NCBI GenBank assembly: GCA_012521675.1 | Contig: JAAYLU010000041.1 | Span: 1-38,897 of the forward strand | Origin: Synergistaceae bacterium | Lineage (GTDB): Bacteria; Synergistota; Synergistia; Synergistales; Aminobacteriaceae | Length of the DNA stretch: 38,897 nucleotides | Reading direction: 5' to 3' | Shown: in pieces, positions 23,287 to 31,769 of the stretch | How the letters are laid out: the number at the start of each line of letters is the position of its first letter | How positions within the stretch are numbered: position 1 is the first letter of the stretch | Translations under genes and position numbers: made by a program | The notes under the pieces: model-generated | Database searches by the model: none | Told to the model about the DNA's origin: nothing | Seen by the model: the letters and a program-made list of their open reading frames with translations, nothing else

Positions 23287-25023
23287 CTATTTCAGAGTGA
23301 ACTGCTCCACCGGGCCGTCCGGCGTGGTCAGGATATACGGGATCACGATCATCGCCACCTCGGACTTGTCGCGCGTGTCCCTCCTGTACTTGAAGAGCTC
23401 TCCCAGGAGAGGGATGTCGCTCAGCACCGGAATCCTGCCTCGCTCCGACCTCTTGACGTCCTTGTGAAGGCCTCCGACGACGAATGGCTCTCCGTCCCTG
23501 ACGCGGATCATCGTCGTCACCTCCCGGTTCGACGTCTGGGGGAACTCCTCGCCCGCCTGACCCTTGTAGGTGCCGATTATCTCCCCGGTCTGAATCTTCA
23601 GCTCCACCGTGACGACCATATCCCTGCCGACCGTTGGGGTGAACTCCAGGATCGGCCCTACCTCCTTCTCGCTCCATGTCGGGTTCCCCGCCTGGTCGCG
23701 CTCGGAGATGTACGGGTAGTTCTCCACCAGTTTAATCGTCGCCTTCTTGCCGTCCAGCGTGATGATCGAAGGGTCGGCCAGGACCTTGCCCTTGTTCGTG
23801 GATATGATGGCGTTCAGGCCGAAGTCCAGCATCTTCGTCAGGTCGCCCTTCGCTATGTTCTCAAGCCCGTCGTCCACGCCGGGCGCGGGTCGGTTCTCCC
23901 CCGGCTTGTAGTTGTCCGGGTCGTCCGTGTATAGGTAGCCGAGCCCAAGCCCTCCCGAGCTGTAGTTCAGCCACCACTGGCTGTACACAGCGTCGATAAG
24001 GGTCTCAAGCTCGTCTCGGCCGGAGTCCGTCACCTCTATGATCCGGGCCTGGAGCATCACCTGGCGCCCCGGATGGTCCACCTGCTGAAGCACCCTCTCC
24101 ACCTCGTGAAACCGCTCCGGCGAGCTTGTGACGTAGATCGTGCGCAGCCTCTCGTCCATCACGATGTTCGAGACGCCTGCCAAACTCTGGACCAGGCCCC
24201 CCGCCGCCTTGACGTCGGCGTAGGCGACCTTGAAGGCCCTCGTCGACTGCTTCCCCGTCGTCTTCGCGATGTTGTCCGGCGAGCCGACTATTATCGTCCT
24301 GCCGATGATCGCGTACCCCATGTCGTACATCCGCATGATGTAGCCCAGGGCCTCGTTGAGGGGCACGTCCTTCAGCGACATCGTGACAAGTGTGTTCGGC
24401 ACCGAAGGATCCGCGACTATGTTCATACCCACGTAGTCGCCCAGCATCCTGAAAACGTCTCTCAGCTCTACGTCGCGAAGGTCGAAGGTGACCGGCGTCG
24501 TGCGAGTGAAGGGATCGTTGTAGTTGGTCGGCGGTGCGGGCTTCGGCTCGTAGAGAGCCGGCTGCTCCCTCTCGCGCGCCGCATGCCCGGTCGACTCGAA
24601 ACGCAAGGCGAACCTGTTCGCCGGGGCGACTCCCTCGATGTTCTTCAGCTCCAGGGGGCTGTTCGTCCTGATCGTGAACACGACCGAGTCCTTCACCTGC
24701 TCCGCCTGAACGCCCTGCACCAGCGGGTAGTCGTACTGCCTGCCCCACTGCCCCGAGGCGAGATAGGCGGGCCTCGCGACGAAAGTAATCCTATCGCTCG
24801 TTCGCTCGGTGATCTCCGGGCGGGGCAGTCCCCCTCCCGTAAGAAGGAGCAGGACCTCGTGCGACCCCAGCTGTTGAACCGTCAGGCCGCCGATCGGCGG
24901 CAGCAGCTTTAGCTGCTCCTCCGTCGGCCCCTCGGCGGCGTCGGATATGCCCGGCACAAGACAGGCGAAAAGAAGAAAAACGAGGATACATGGAACAACG
25001 GCGACTCTCAACGATCTCCTCAT
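23287..25023 (-). CDS. pilQ: Type IV pilus secretin PilQ
   Basis: PilQ forms the outer-membrane channel through which the pilus fibre passes. A signal peptide (about residues 1-29, ending ISDA-AEG) is followed by an N-terminal region, an STN/N0-like domain (VTFDLRDVELRDVFRMLGDY, near 177-250), an N1 domain with VKVAYAD-like and VYVTSSPE-like segments, and the secretin barrel from about 340. The barrel signature RIPVLSDIPLLGELF is near the C-terminus. At 578 residues it is shorter than proteobacterial PilQ and lacks obvious tandem AMIN domains. It is the last gene of the pilM-N-O-P-Q unit. A secretin implies a diderm cell. Confidence 0.93.
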   Translation of the reverse strand: MRRSLRVAVVPCILVFLLFACLVPGISDAAEGPTEEQLKLLPPIGGLTVQQLGSHEVLLLLTGGGLPRPEITERTSDRITFVARPAYLASGQWGRQYDYPLVQGVQAEQVKDSVVFTIRTNSPLELKNIEGVAPANRFALRFESTGHAAREREQPALYEPKPAPPTNYNDPFTRTTPVTFDLRDVELRDVFRMLGDYVGMNIVADPSVPNTLVTMSLKDVPLNEALGYIMRMYDMGYAIIGRTIIVGSPDNIAKTTGKQSTRAFKVAYADVKAAGGLVQSLAGVSNIVMDERLRTIYVTSSPERFHEVERVLQQVDHPGRQVMLQARIIEVTDSGRDELETLIDAVYSQWWLNYSSGGLGLGYLYTDDPDNYKPGENRPAPGVDDGLENIAKGDLTKMLDFGLNAIISTNKGKVLADPSIITLDGKKATIKLVENYPYISERDQAGNPTWSEKEVGPILEFTPTVGRDMVVTVELKIQTGEIIGTYKGQAGEEFPQTSNREVTTMIRVRDGEPFVVGGLHKDVKRSERGRIPVLSDIPLLGELFKYRRDTRDKSEVAMIVIPYILTTPDGPVEQFTLK

Positions 25024-25036
25024 CCGAAAATCCCTC

Positions 25037-25636
25037 CTAAAAGCCGGGCGCGATATCGATGTTCTTACCCGCCCATCTGACGGTCACTTTCTCCGGGGTG
25101 ATCTTCACTATCCGCCCCTGTTTTTCAAGGAATGAGTATCCAGCCTTCACAATGATACCATTGCCGACGCCGTTTATGTCCATGATGGCGATGGATTCCT
25201 TGCCGACCACCATGATCGCGCGGACGAACATTATCGGAGGCAGGGCCTCCACGACGAGAGGCTCTATCAGCGGAACGTCGACTATGCCCGCTGAGGCCGC
25301 GCCTTTGGCGGAGGGCCTGGTCGCGACGAGGGGCTGCCTGTTTCCATCGACCAGGGATGCCGACGTCGCCTTGCTGCCGTGCCTCGCCTCCACGGAGGTC
25401 CTGAAGCTGTCGATGATGCTGTCGAGCCTCTTGCTGTCCTCCTGCGATTGGCTCGCCGGAGGCTTGGCTCTCACCTCCGCCTCGGCAGACAGGTCCACCA
25501 CTTTCTTGAAGCCCCAGCCGAAAAAGACCGTGCCCCCAAGGAAGATCAGTATCAGCACCGTCCGCAGGTTGCGAAACGAGCCCTCTCCCGCCAGGAGTTT
25601 TTTCCAGAATGACTCTCGTCCAATAGTATCCAACAT
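25037..25636 (-). CDS. PilP-like pilus assembly protein
   Basis: A 199-residue protein with a cytoplasmic N-terminus, one transmembrane helix (about 25-43, VLILIFLGGTVFFGWGF), a Pro/Ala/Ser-rich linker and a C-terminal beta domain with YSFLEKQGRIVKITPEKVTVRW. That last segment resembles the homology region of PilP and GspC, which contact the secretin. Sequence similarity to classic PilP lipoproteins is low and there is no lipobox. I picked the ATG at 25636 for the GGTGG spacing; GTG at 25645 is an alternative. Position between pilO and pilQ is that of pilP. Confidence 0.72.
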   Translation of the reverse strand: MLDTIGRESFWKKLLAGEGSFRNLRTVLILIFLGGTVFFGWGFKKVVDLSAEAEVRAKPPASQSQEDSKRLDSIIDSFRTSVEARHGSKATSASLVDGNRQPLVATRPSAKGAASAGIVDVPLIEPLVVEALPPIMFVRAIMVVGKESIAIMDINGVGNGIIVKAGYSFLEKQGRIVKITPEKVTVRWAGKNIDIAPGF

Positions 25637-25645
25637 CGGCCCCAC

Positions 25646-26140
25646 CTACTTTACTATGACCGATTCGACGATGGCGATGCCCTTGGCGCCCCCGTCGTCC
25701 ATGGCCTCGATGCGAACCGAGGAGAGCCTCAGTGCGATCTTCAGATTGCGCCAGTCGGAAAGAGTCCTCACGAACGAGTAGTAAGGCCCCTGGAAATCCA
25801 CCTGGACACCGTTACGCCCCTCTTTGGAGGAGGAGGGCTTCACCATGTCGCTCCTCAGGCCGTTGTCGGTGAGCTTCTGCTGAACCCAGGAGTAGAAGGC
25901 CACCTCGTTTTCGGGCAGCTCTATCTGGTACCTCTCCAGCCGTGCGATCGCCTTCTTGTAGACCTCGATCTGGCGGAGCTTCTCGTCTATCTGCAGCTCC
26001 GTCTGTTTCTTCTGTACCCGGAGGCTGTTCTCCACGGAGCGAAGCTCCTCCGTCTTCTTCATAAGAAAGAAGGAGCCGGCGATCATTCCAACGGAGATCA
26101 AAAGGATGATAAGAAACAAGATCGTGTCCCTTCTAGTCAC
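25646..26140 (-). CDS. pilO: Type IV pilus inner-membrane protein PilO
   Basis: A 164-residue bitopic protein: one transmembrane helix (about residues 7-27), a coiled coil (about 30-70) and a periplasmic ferredoxin-like domain with FQGPYYSFVRTLSDW, as in PilO. It pairs with PilN to link the cytoplasmic PilM to the PilP/PilQ complex. A GTG start overlaps pilN by 8 bp with GGAGG 10 bases upstream. Confidence 0.85.
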   Translation of the reverse strand: MTRRDTILFLIILLISVGMIAGSFFLMKKTEELRSVENSLRVQKKQTELQIDEKLRQIEVYKKAIARLERYQIELPENEVAFYSWVQQKLTDNGLRSDMVKPSSSKEGRNGVQVDFQGPYYSFVRTLSDWRNLKIALRLSSVRIEAMDDGGAKGIAIVESVIVK

Positions 26141-26738
26141 TCTGCTCGCCCTCCTCTTCCATGAAAAGCTCGGACGGCGGATTGGCCGTCTCGAAGTCGT
26201 GCAGCGAACAGGCCAGCGAGAAATCGACCAGCGACTGCCCTCCCTTTGTCGCCCTGGATGTCACGGGGAAATCCACCGCCTTCACGACCGTCGCGTCCAG
26301 CAGCCCCTTGCCGAACTCGACTACGTCGTCCTCCTTGTAGGCCTTGCCCTGCAGGGTCGCCCTGCCGGGAAGGATGGAGATGTTCTGAATCCATACTCCG
26401 AGCGGCAGCGAAGACTCGAGCGCCTGGATTAACTCCAGCGCGGGCAGCTCGTCCTGGAGCAGCTTGAGGGCCGATACGTAGATCGCCTCCTCCTCCGAGA
26501 GGCGGACAAGCTCGTTGGCCAGCCGGGCGTTCTGCGCTCTCAGCACTGCCAGCGAGTCCTCCAGGAAGGTCACGGAGCTCTTGAGCGACCGGAAGAGAAG
26601 CCCCGTGCGAGCGATCGTGACCGAGCCGATCAGAAAAAACGTGACCATGAAGAGGACGATCAGCAAACGGCCCACGTTCAGCTGCTTTTTCTGCGCCGCA
26701 ACTACTTCTCTTGGGCGAAGATCCAGCGAAACCCTCAT
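26133..26738 (-). CDS. pilN: Type IV pilus inner-membrane protein PilN
   Basis: The 201-residue protein starts MRVSLDLRPRE, close to the short conserved motif by which PilN docks into PilM (usually INLLPWR-like). It has one transmembrane helix (about 23-44), a coiled coil and a periplasmic domain with VWIQNISILPGRATLQGKA. It overlaps the end of pilM by 4 bp (ATGA) and overlaps pilO by 8 bp, so the PilM, PilN and PilO subunits are probably coupled. An acidic C-terminal tail follows the folded part. Confidence 0.88.
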   Translation of the reverse strand: MRVSLDLRPREVVAAQKKQLNVGRLLIVLFMVTFFLIGSVTIARTGLLFRSLKSSVTFLEDSLAVLRAQNARLANELVRLSEEEAIYVSALKLLQDELPALELIQALESSLPLGVWIQNISILPGRATLQGKAYKEDDVVEFGKGLLDATVVKAVDFPVTSRATKGGQSLVDFSLACSLHDFETANPPSELFMEEEGEQSD

Positions 26739-27679
26739 GATAGCCCCCGCACCGCCAGCCCCACGGCGGCATCCCAGTTCAGCGCATCGTCACGGGGAAA
26801 GGGCAGCCCCCAACTGCCCCACGGATCCGCTGTCATCACCTTGATCCCGCTGGTCTCTGCGATCACGTCCTTCAGCTCCCCCTCGCCGGCGAAGCTGCCG
26901 CCCAGGATGATACTCTCCACCAAAAGGTCCCTGTACTGGTTCTTGGCGAAGGTTAAAGTGTTTGAAATCTCCCTGACGAGAGGAGTGAAATCCATCTCGC
27001 CATCCTCCATGGGCATGATGTCGACGAGAGAGGTCCTGTAGAGGATGCCGTTGTCCCTGTAGCCCAGTATCAGCTGGCTTGCGGAAGGGCCGGTGAAAAC
27101 CGCCAGGTAGCCCGCGGGGAAGGACAGGGTCGGGCCGATGAACGACCTGAACATGGCGACGTTCTCCGGTTCGATCGTGTCAAGCGGCATCTTCACCGTT
27201 TCGGCAAGGCGCATGACCGATTCGACAGTGCGCAGCTTGCAGGCCGCCACAAGCACAGACATCATGCCCGGCTCGCCCTTCATCGGGTTATCCACCTTGG
27301 CTATGTCCACCGCCGCGTCGGAGAACGAATAGGGGAAGTACTTCTCGAAATCCCACTGCAGCGCCTCGCGCGCGTCGTCCATCTCCAATTCCGGAAGGTC
27401 TACGACCCTTATAAGGATGTCGCGGGAGGGAAGAGAAAGAGCCACAGGCGTTTTGAAGCCGCCGATCCTCGAGCCAAGGGCCTGCAGGGGTGCAAGCAGC
27501 TCCCCGGCGTTCGCCAGGGAGTTCTTCTTCACGCCCTTCCCCCCGGAGGGGAGCGACAGTTTATTCACGACCTTGAGGTTGGAGAGGCCGCCCTCGACCT
27601 CGAGATACCTTAGGTCGTCCTCATGCAGCGCCAAGCCCGCCTTGTTTGTCTGCTTCCTGAACAGCGCCGAAGCGACCAT
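26735..27679 (-). CDS. pilM: Type IV pilus assembly protein PilM
   Basis: PilM is a cytoplasmic actin/FtsA-like ATPase that binds PilN at the inner membrane. The 314-residue protein has the expected early segment (GLALHEDDLRYLEVEG), the ALQWDFEKYFPYSF motif typical of PilM, and a C-terminal LNWDAAVGLAVRGL. I placed the start at ATG 27679 on the AAGGGAAGTGG upstream; a start at 27700 would add seven residues. A candidate promoter lies 40 bp upstream. Confidence 0.9.
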   Translation of the reverse strand: MVASALFRKQTNKAGLALHEDDLRYLEVEGGLSNLKVVNKLSLPSGGKGVKKNSLANAGELLAPLQALGSRIGGFKTPVALSLPSRDILIRVVDLPELEMDDAREALQWDFEKYFPYSFSDAAVDIAKVDNPMKGEPGMMSVLVAACKLRTVESVMRLAETVKMPLDTIEPENVAMFRSFIGPTLSFPAGYLAVFTGPSASQLILGYRDNGILYRTSLVDIMPMEDGEMDFTPLVREISNTLTFAKNQYRDLLVESIILGGSFAGEGELKDVIAETSGIKVMTADPWGSWGLPFPRDDALNWDAAVGLAVRGLS

Positions 27680-27719
27680 ATGTCCACTTCCCTTCATCAA
27701 TGCAGCTACCGACTATCGA

Positions 27720-27728
27720 ATTGTATCA
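27720..27728 (-). promoter_or_regulatory. Candidate extended -10 promoter for pilM operon
   Basis: On the minus strand TGATACAAT matches an extended -10 (TGnTATAAT) with one mismatch, about 40 bp before the pilM ATG. No good -35 hexamer is visible, so confidence is modest. Confidence 0.4.
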
Positions 27729-27737
27729 TCACTTTCA

Positions 27738-27763
27738 ATAAAAGGGTTTAAATCGTCACCCTC
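27738..27763 (-). terminator. Weak terminator candidate after pilY1
   Basis: GAGGGT and ACCCTT can pair around a 10-nt loop beginning at the pilY1 stop codon, followed by TTATTG. The T-tract is short, so any termination would be partial. Confidence 0.35.
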
Positions 27764-30700
27764 AACGAGCCCTCCAGAAAGCGGGGGTCATCTCAAACTC
27801 CCACGTGTCTTGAAGGTCTATCTCTTCGTTTTCGTGCAGATTTGGGATTTCCCCTTCGAGAATACTCTCTCTCAACCCCTCGTCCTCGTCGAGGCCGGGC
27901 TTTGATTTTAAAAGGGTTGCGCTGACTGCCAGGTTGTCGCCCAACAGGGCCGCCCCGGTGACCTTGATCCCCTTGAACTCCTTGTACTTCTTTCCCCAGC
28001 TCTCCGGTGCCGCGCCTGTCTTCAAATTTAGCATGTACAACCTGGAATCACCGTTTTCGGCGCACTTATCGCTTGAATCGGGAATGAAAGTAAAAAAGAT
28101 AACGTAGCGATTTCTGTAAAGCAGCGGGGTGGTGGCCATGACCTCCCGGTCATCGGATTTTTCCTTGGACTCCAGTTCAAGATACCAACCGGTCCTTTGT
28201 GGATTGACCTCGTATGAACCGTCGTCCGCCCCGTCATTAGCCGACAACTTATCCAGATCCGATGGCAGGTAGGGCGTCTCCTTCGGGGTCGTGATATTCA
28301 CAGCGGCAAAGTAGTTGGAGTCGCTAGAGGTCTCCTTTTCTATGAACTCCATGACCTCGCCGCTACCGGCGCAGAGCCATAGTTTCCCGTCGATGTGGAA
28401 AGCGTTCAATCCCCTGAAGATGCCTCCAGCTTTCCCGCCGGGGAACTTCAAGACCGCCGACATCTTCCAATTCCCGCTATTTACATCGGACAAGTCCGCT
28501 TTATAGACAGTGCCGGAGCTGTCCCCCGCGACTATATCTTTGAGCTCTCCATAGGAGTCGTACTTGTCCCTCACAGCGATCACGTGGGAGGTGACGGGGG
28601 CTTCCGCTGCGAATCTCTGAATTATCGAGCCATCCTCCACGTTTCCTGCAAATAGAGCCCCTCCGGGAGACTTGTCCCCGGAAATGGATCCTGCGAAGCC
28701 ACTGCCCATCAGAAAAATCCATTTCCAGTCGGGGGTCGTGCTACCGAGGCGCACCCTGCCGATGGCAGGCTTGCTTATCGTACGGCGAAGTAGGCGATAG
28801 TCGTATTCGTGCCCGTCCAGGGCCGTATGAGCATAGGAGTCGAAGAGTGTCTGCCCGGAGGATTTTTTCCAGCGCAAGACCTTCCATTCGTTGGCGTCCT
28901 CCGCCATTTTTGGCTCGTCGGCACCTGTCTCGTAAATGGAGTTCTCTATCGCCCAGAGCATCGAGGGCGACGACGGGTTCGTCACGTCCATAGCGTAGAA
29001 TCCCGGCCCTCCGGGGCCCAAAAGCCCTAGAAGCAAAGTCCTGTATCCGCCCGAAAGATGCACGTCCTCTGTAGCCAACGGGCCGTTCAACAGATACCTT
29101 GAGTACGAGGTCTCGTTGTCGCTGTACTTGCCGTCCTTGACCCTGAGCCCTGCCAGCCTGCCCTCGGAGAGCACGTTCGGCGGGATGAAGGCGAAGATCT
29201 CCTCCCCGGATTTGTCGTCGAACGCGTGGAGCATTCCGGCATTGGACTGGACATACACAAGGGGGCGACGGCCCTTCCAGCTGTTCCTGAACGAGGCATA
29301 CTCCTCACCGAGGACCCCGCCGATGGGCGATCCCACGTAAGAGATGCCGCTGTGGTTTATGTCGTATAATTTGTGGACCTCGTAGCTGTTGATCGTATCC
29401 AGTTCGTAGACGTTCTCTCCTCTAAGCCAGTTTATGAAATCTTTTGTCGTGGAATTATCCTTGAGACCGATAGTAGTGCGCAGGGCGGAGGCTTTATCAC
29501 CCTTGAACTCGCAAAGGTTGTTAAATATCGCCGTGAGACCCTGGTATGCAGTGTAGATACTCCTGGAATTCCAGGACTTCTCGTCCAGCTCCTTCGAGGC
29601 CTCCCAGGCCTCCTCGTAGTAAGAATCTCCGTTCTCCCTGGTCTTGCGCACATTTTTCCGGAAATATCCCTTCCACTGCCGACCATTCATTGGATCGTGG
29701 CTCGGCAGGTATACAACCGACTCCTCCTCCGGGCCGCTCGGCGGCGCGATCATGGGCGACCCTCCCGTTATGCCGGCCGCCTCCTGGATCTCGGAGAATA
29801 TCTGCCGCAGGGCGGTGAATAGCTGCTCCATGTTCGCGGCAAAATAGGCCTTTTCCGTACCGCCCTTTTTCGCCGCATTATTGAGTGTATTGACTAGGTT
29901 TTGCTGTCCCTGTTTGTCGGGATTGACGAAGCCTATGATAAAGGCCTTGATCTTCTGGTTGGCCGAATTGTTGCCGACGGTCTGCTTGCACAGGTTTTCG
30001 ACGGCTTTGGGAACGTCATTGAAAATACGATTTTCGTAATTATCCTCGCCGTCTGTAAGAGCGATCAGCCAGTTCTGTTGACAGTAGTCCGTGATCACGT
30101 CTTTGGCATTGAAATACTGCAGTGCGGAGCTGGCATTTTGTCCTGTATCGTATATCGAATTGGCCAGAGGAGTCCAAGTATCGGCGCGGAACTCCCTTAC
30201 TATATTTTGGCCGCTGTATTCAGTCTCAGGAAGAGCTCGTCCGGCGACATTCTCTCCGCTGAACCACTCGCGCAGGTTATCGATGTGATTGCCATATGTC
30301 GATGTGTAGTCATCGAAATAATCAGGATCTGCGGTTGCCAATCTGAACGGCTCCAGCAGCATTCCCCTGTTGGACACGCCGCTGTAGTTCCAGTAGAGCT
30401 CAACCGATTTAGTCCAATCCCACTTTTTATTCCTACCACTGCCGCTCGCATTTAAATCGACGTAGTTCCCCGAGGCTTTCTCCATACTGGACGCATACTT
30501 ATGGTGATAGGCAGCGAAAGCTATGCGAAGGCCGCCGAATATGGCCTCATCATGGAGCAGTCTCCACATCACGTTCTTCAGTATGTACATCCTGCTGTCG
30601 TTCGGGTACTTGTATATACTATAATATCCATTCTCTTTTTCGTGCATCTCGGCGATCTCGTCAGGCGACAGGTCGCCGGCACCGGCATTATAGCTGGCGA

Positions 30701-31154
30701 ATCTATCGCTTAAATTATAGTTTGGCCAGCCATTTCTGACCTTTTGTTGTATTTCCGTCTCCATCTGGGTTATAAACTTCTGCGGGATATAGACAAGGCG
30801 CGGATGGTAGTTGTAGTCTACCTCGCCGTCCGGGCCGAGGGCGACTCTGTTGTTGGCGGGATACACATCTTTCCCGAAATAATTGTATAAAATATTATCT
30901 TTGCTGTCAGTATGAGGAGAGGAGCCATCGCCGTACGTTGCCTCCTCCTTGACGTTGGTTATCAAATCCGATTTGGTCATGGATCCGCTGTTGTCTATCA
31001 GCATCAGCACGTTGGGCGACACAAGGGGCTTGGAGTCCTTCGGGAAGGGCGGCAGCTCTCCATTCGCGGGGGAACAGAAAACCAACCCCGCAAGCACAAG
31101 GATGAACACCATTGTTATCCGCAACTCTCCGGACAAGATCCTCTTCGCTTTCAT
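27762..31154 (-). CDS. pilY1: PilY1-type pilus tip adhesin with von Willebrand A domain
   Basis: PilY1 proteins sit at the pilus tip and affect adhesion and retraction. The 1130-residue protein has a signal peptide (about 1-32), a vWA domain from about residue 48 with the MIDAS motif DNSGSM (Asp54, Ser56, Ser58) and ALTDGEDNYE, and a C-terminal beta-propeller with the PilC/PilY1 signatures AFIPPNVL, GGYRTLLLGLLGPGGPGFYAMDVT split over adjacent strands, and WKWIFLMGSG. ATG at 31154 has GGGAGG 7 bases upstream; an ATG two codons earlier is too close to it. This gene looks more AT-rich than its neighbours. Confidence 0.92.
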   Translation of the reverse strand: MKAKRILSGELRITMVFILVLAGLVFCSPANGELPPFPKDSKPLVSPNVLMLIDNSGSMTKSDLITNVKEEATYGDGSSPHTDSKDNILYNYFGKDVYPANNRVALGPDGEVDYNYHPRLVYIPQKFITQMETEIQQKVRNGWPNYNLSDRFASYNAGAGDLSPDEIAEMHEKENGYYSIYKYPNDSRMYILKNVMWRLLHDEAIFGGLRIAFAAYHHKYASSMEKASGNYVDLNASGSGRNKKWDWTKSVELYWNYSGVSNRGMLLEPFRLATADPDYFDDYTSTYGNHIDNLREWFSGENVAGRALPETEYSGQNIVREFRADTWTPLANSIYDTGQNASSALQYFNAKDVITDYCQQNWLIALTDGEDNYENRIFNDVPKAVENLCKQTVGNNSANQKIKAFIIGFVNPDKQGQQNLVNTLNNAAKKGGTEKAYFAANMEQLFTALRQIFSEIQEAAGITGGSPMIAPPSGPEEESVVYLPSHDPMNGRQWKGYFRKNVRKTRENGDSYYEEAWEASKELDEKSWNSRSIYTAYQGLTAIFNNLCEFKGDKASALRTTIGLKDNSTTKDFINWLRGENVYELDTINSYEVHKLYDINHSGISYVGSPIGGVLGEEYASFRNSWKGRRPLVYVQSNAGMLHAFDDKSGEEIFAFIPPNVLSEGRLAGLRVKDGKYSDNETSYSRYLLNGPLATEDVHLSGGYRTLLLGLLGPGGPGFYAMDVTNPSSPSMLWAIENSIYETGADEPKMAEDANEWKVLRWKKSSGQTLFDSYAHTALDGHEYDYRLLRRTISKPAIGRVRLGSTTPDWKWIFLMGSGFAGSISGDKSPGGALFAGNVEDGSIIQRFAAEAPVTSHVIAVRDKYDSYGELKDIVAGDSSGTVYKADLSDVNSGNWKMSAVLKFPGGKAGGIFRGLNAFHIDGKLWLCAGSGEVMEFIEKETSSDSNYFAAVNITTPKETPYLPSDLDKLSANDGADDGSYEVNPQRTGWYLELESKEKSDDREVMATTPLLYRNRYVIFFTFIPDSSDKCAENGDSRLYMLNLKTGAAPESWGKKYKEFKGIKVTGAALLGDNLAVSATLLKSKPGLDEDEGLRESILEGEIPNLHENEEIDLQDTWEFEMTPAFWRAR

Positions 31155-31202
31155 TTCCATCCCTCCCGGCGCCTGTTCGGCATTATGTTCTCTATTCCAA
31201 AG

Positions 31203-31769
31203 TCATTCATAATCCACAACAACAAACTGCTCAACTGTCATCTCTCTTCCGTCCATCGTGGCAGTGCTCTTTATGAAATAGCGATAGGCATCGATGGAAG
31301 AGTAGCCATCATCATCCTTGTGCACCCGGAAGGGAGGGGAGTTCTCCGTGAAGGAGAGCGAGTCGAGGTCGAGATTCCTGGTCTGGTCTATGTTGACGTC
31401 GTAGACTGCAGCCAAGTATGGTATGTCCTCGAAGGTCCCTTCTATACGAGCAGCATTGGAGGCGTATTTCGCTAAAAGCGGCTCGATGACGGGGTCCGAC
31501 AGATGGGCCTGCTCAAGGGAGGAGAAACCCCTTCGCGGGAACTGACCCTTGGACGCCTTGAAGCTGTCCGCAAGCCATATCTTGCCCTGTTCGATTCCTG
31601 CCAGCGCTGCGTTCATGAGGAGCTCGTCCTTGCTCTTCATCATCGAGACAGCGGCCAAATTCTCCGTCAAGTACAGGGATACTCCAACTATCATCCCGGC
31701 CACCAGGAGCACGATGAGGGAGAGAGCGAGGGCCATGCCCTTTCTTGATCTCATATTGATGGTGTTCAT
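31203..31769 (-). CDS. PilX-like minor pilin
   Basis: A 188-residue protein with a prepilin-like start: a basic leader ending MRSRKG and a hydrophobic helix beginning MALALSLIVLLVAG. It lacks the Glu at +5 found in most type IV pilins, a trait shared with tip-located PilX/GspK-type subunits. Its ATG overlaps the stop of the PilW-like gene (TGATG) and GGAGG is 11 bases upstream. Adjacent to pilY1, it probably helps form the tip complex that PilY1 caps. Confidence 0.78.
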   Translation of the reverse strand: MNTINMRSRKGMALALSLIVLLVAGMIVGVSLYLTENLAAVSMMKSKDELLMNAALAGIEQGKIWLADSFKASKGQFPRRGFSSLEQAHLSDPVIEPLLAKYASNAARIEGTFEDIPYLAAVYDVNIDQTRNLDLDSLSFTENSPPFRVHKDDDGYSSIDAYRYFIKSTATMDGREMTVEQFVVVDYE

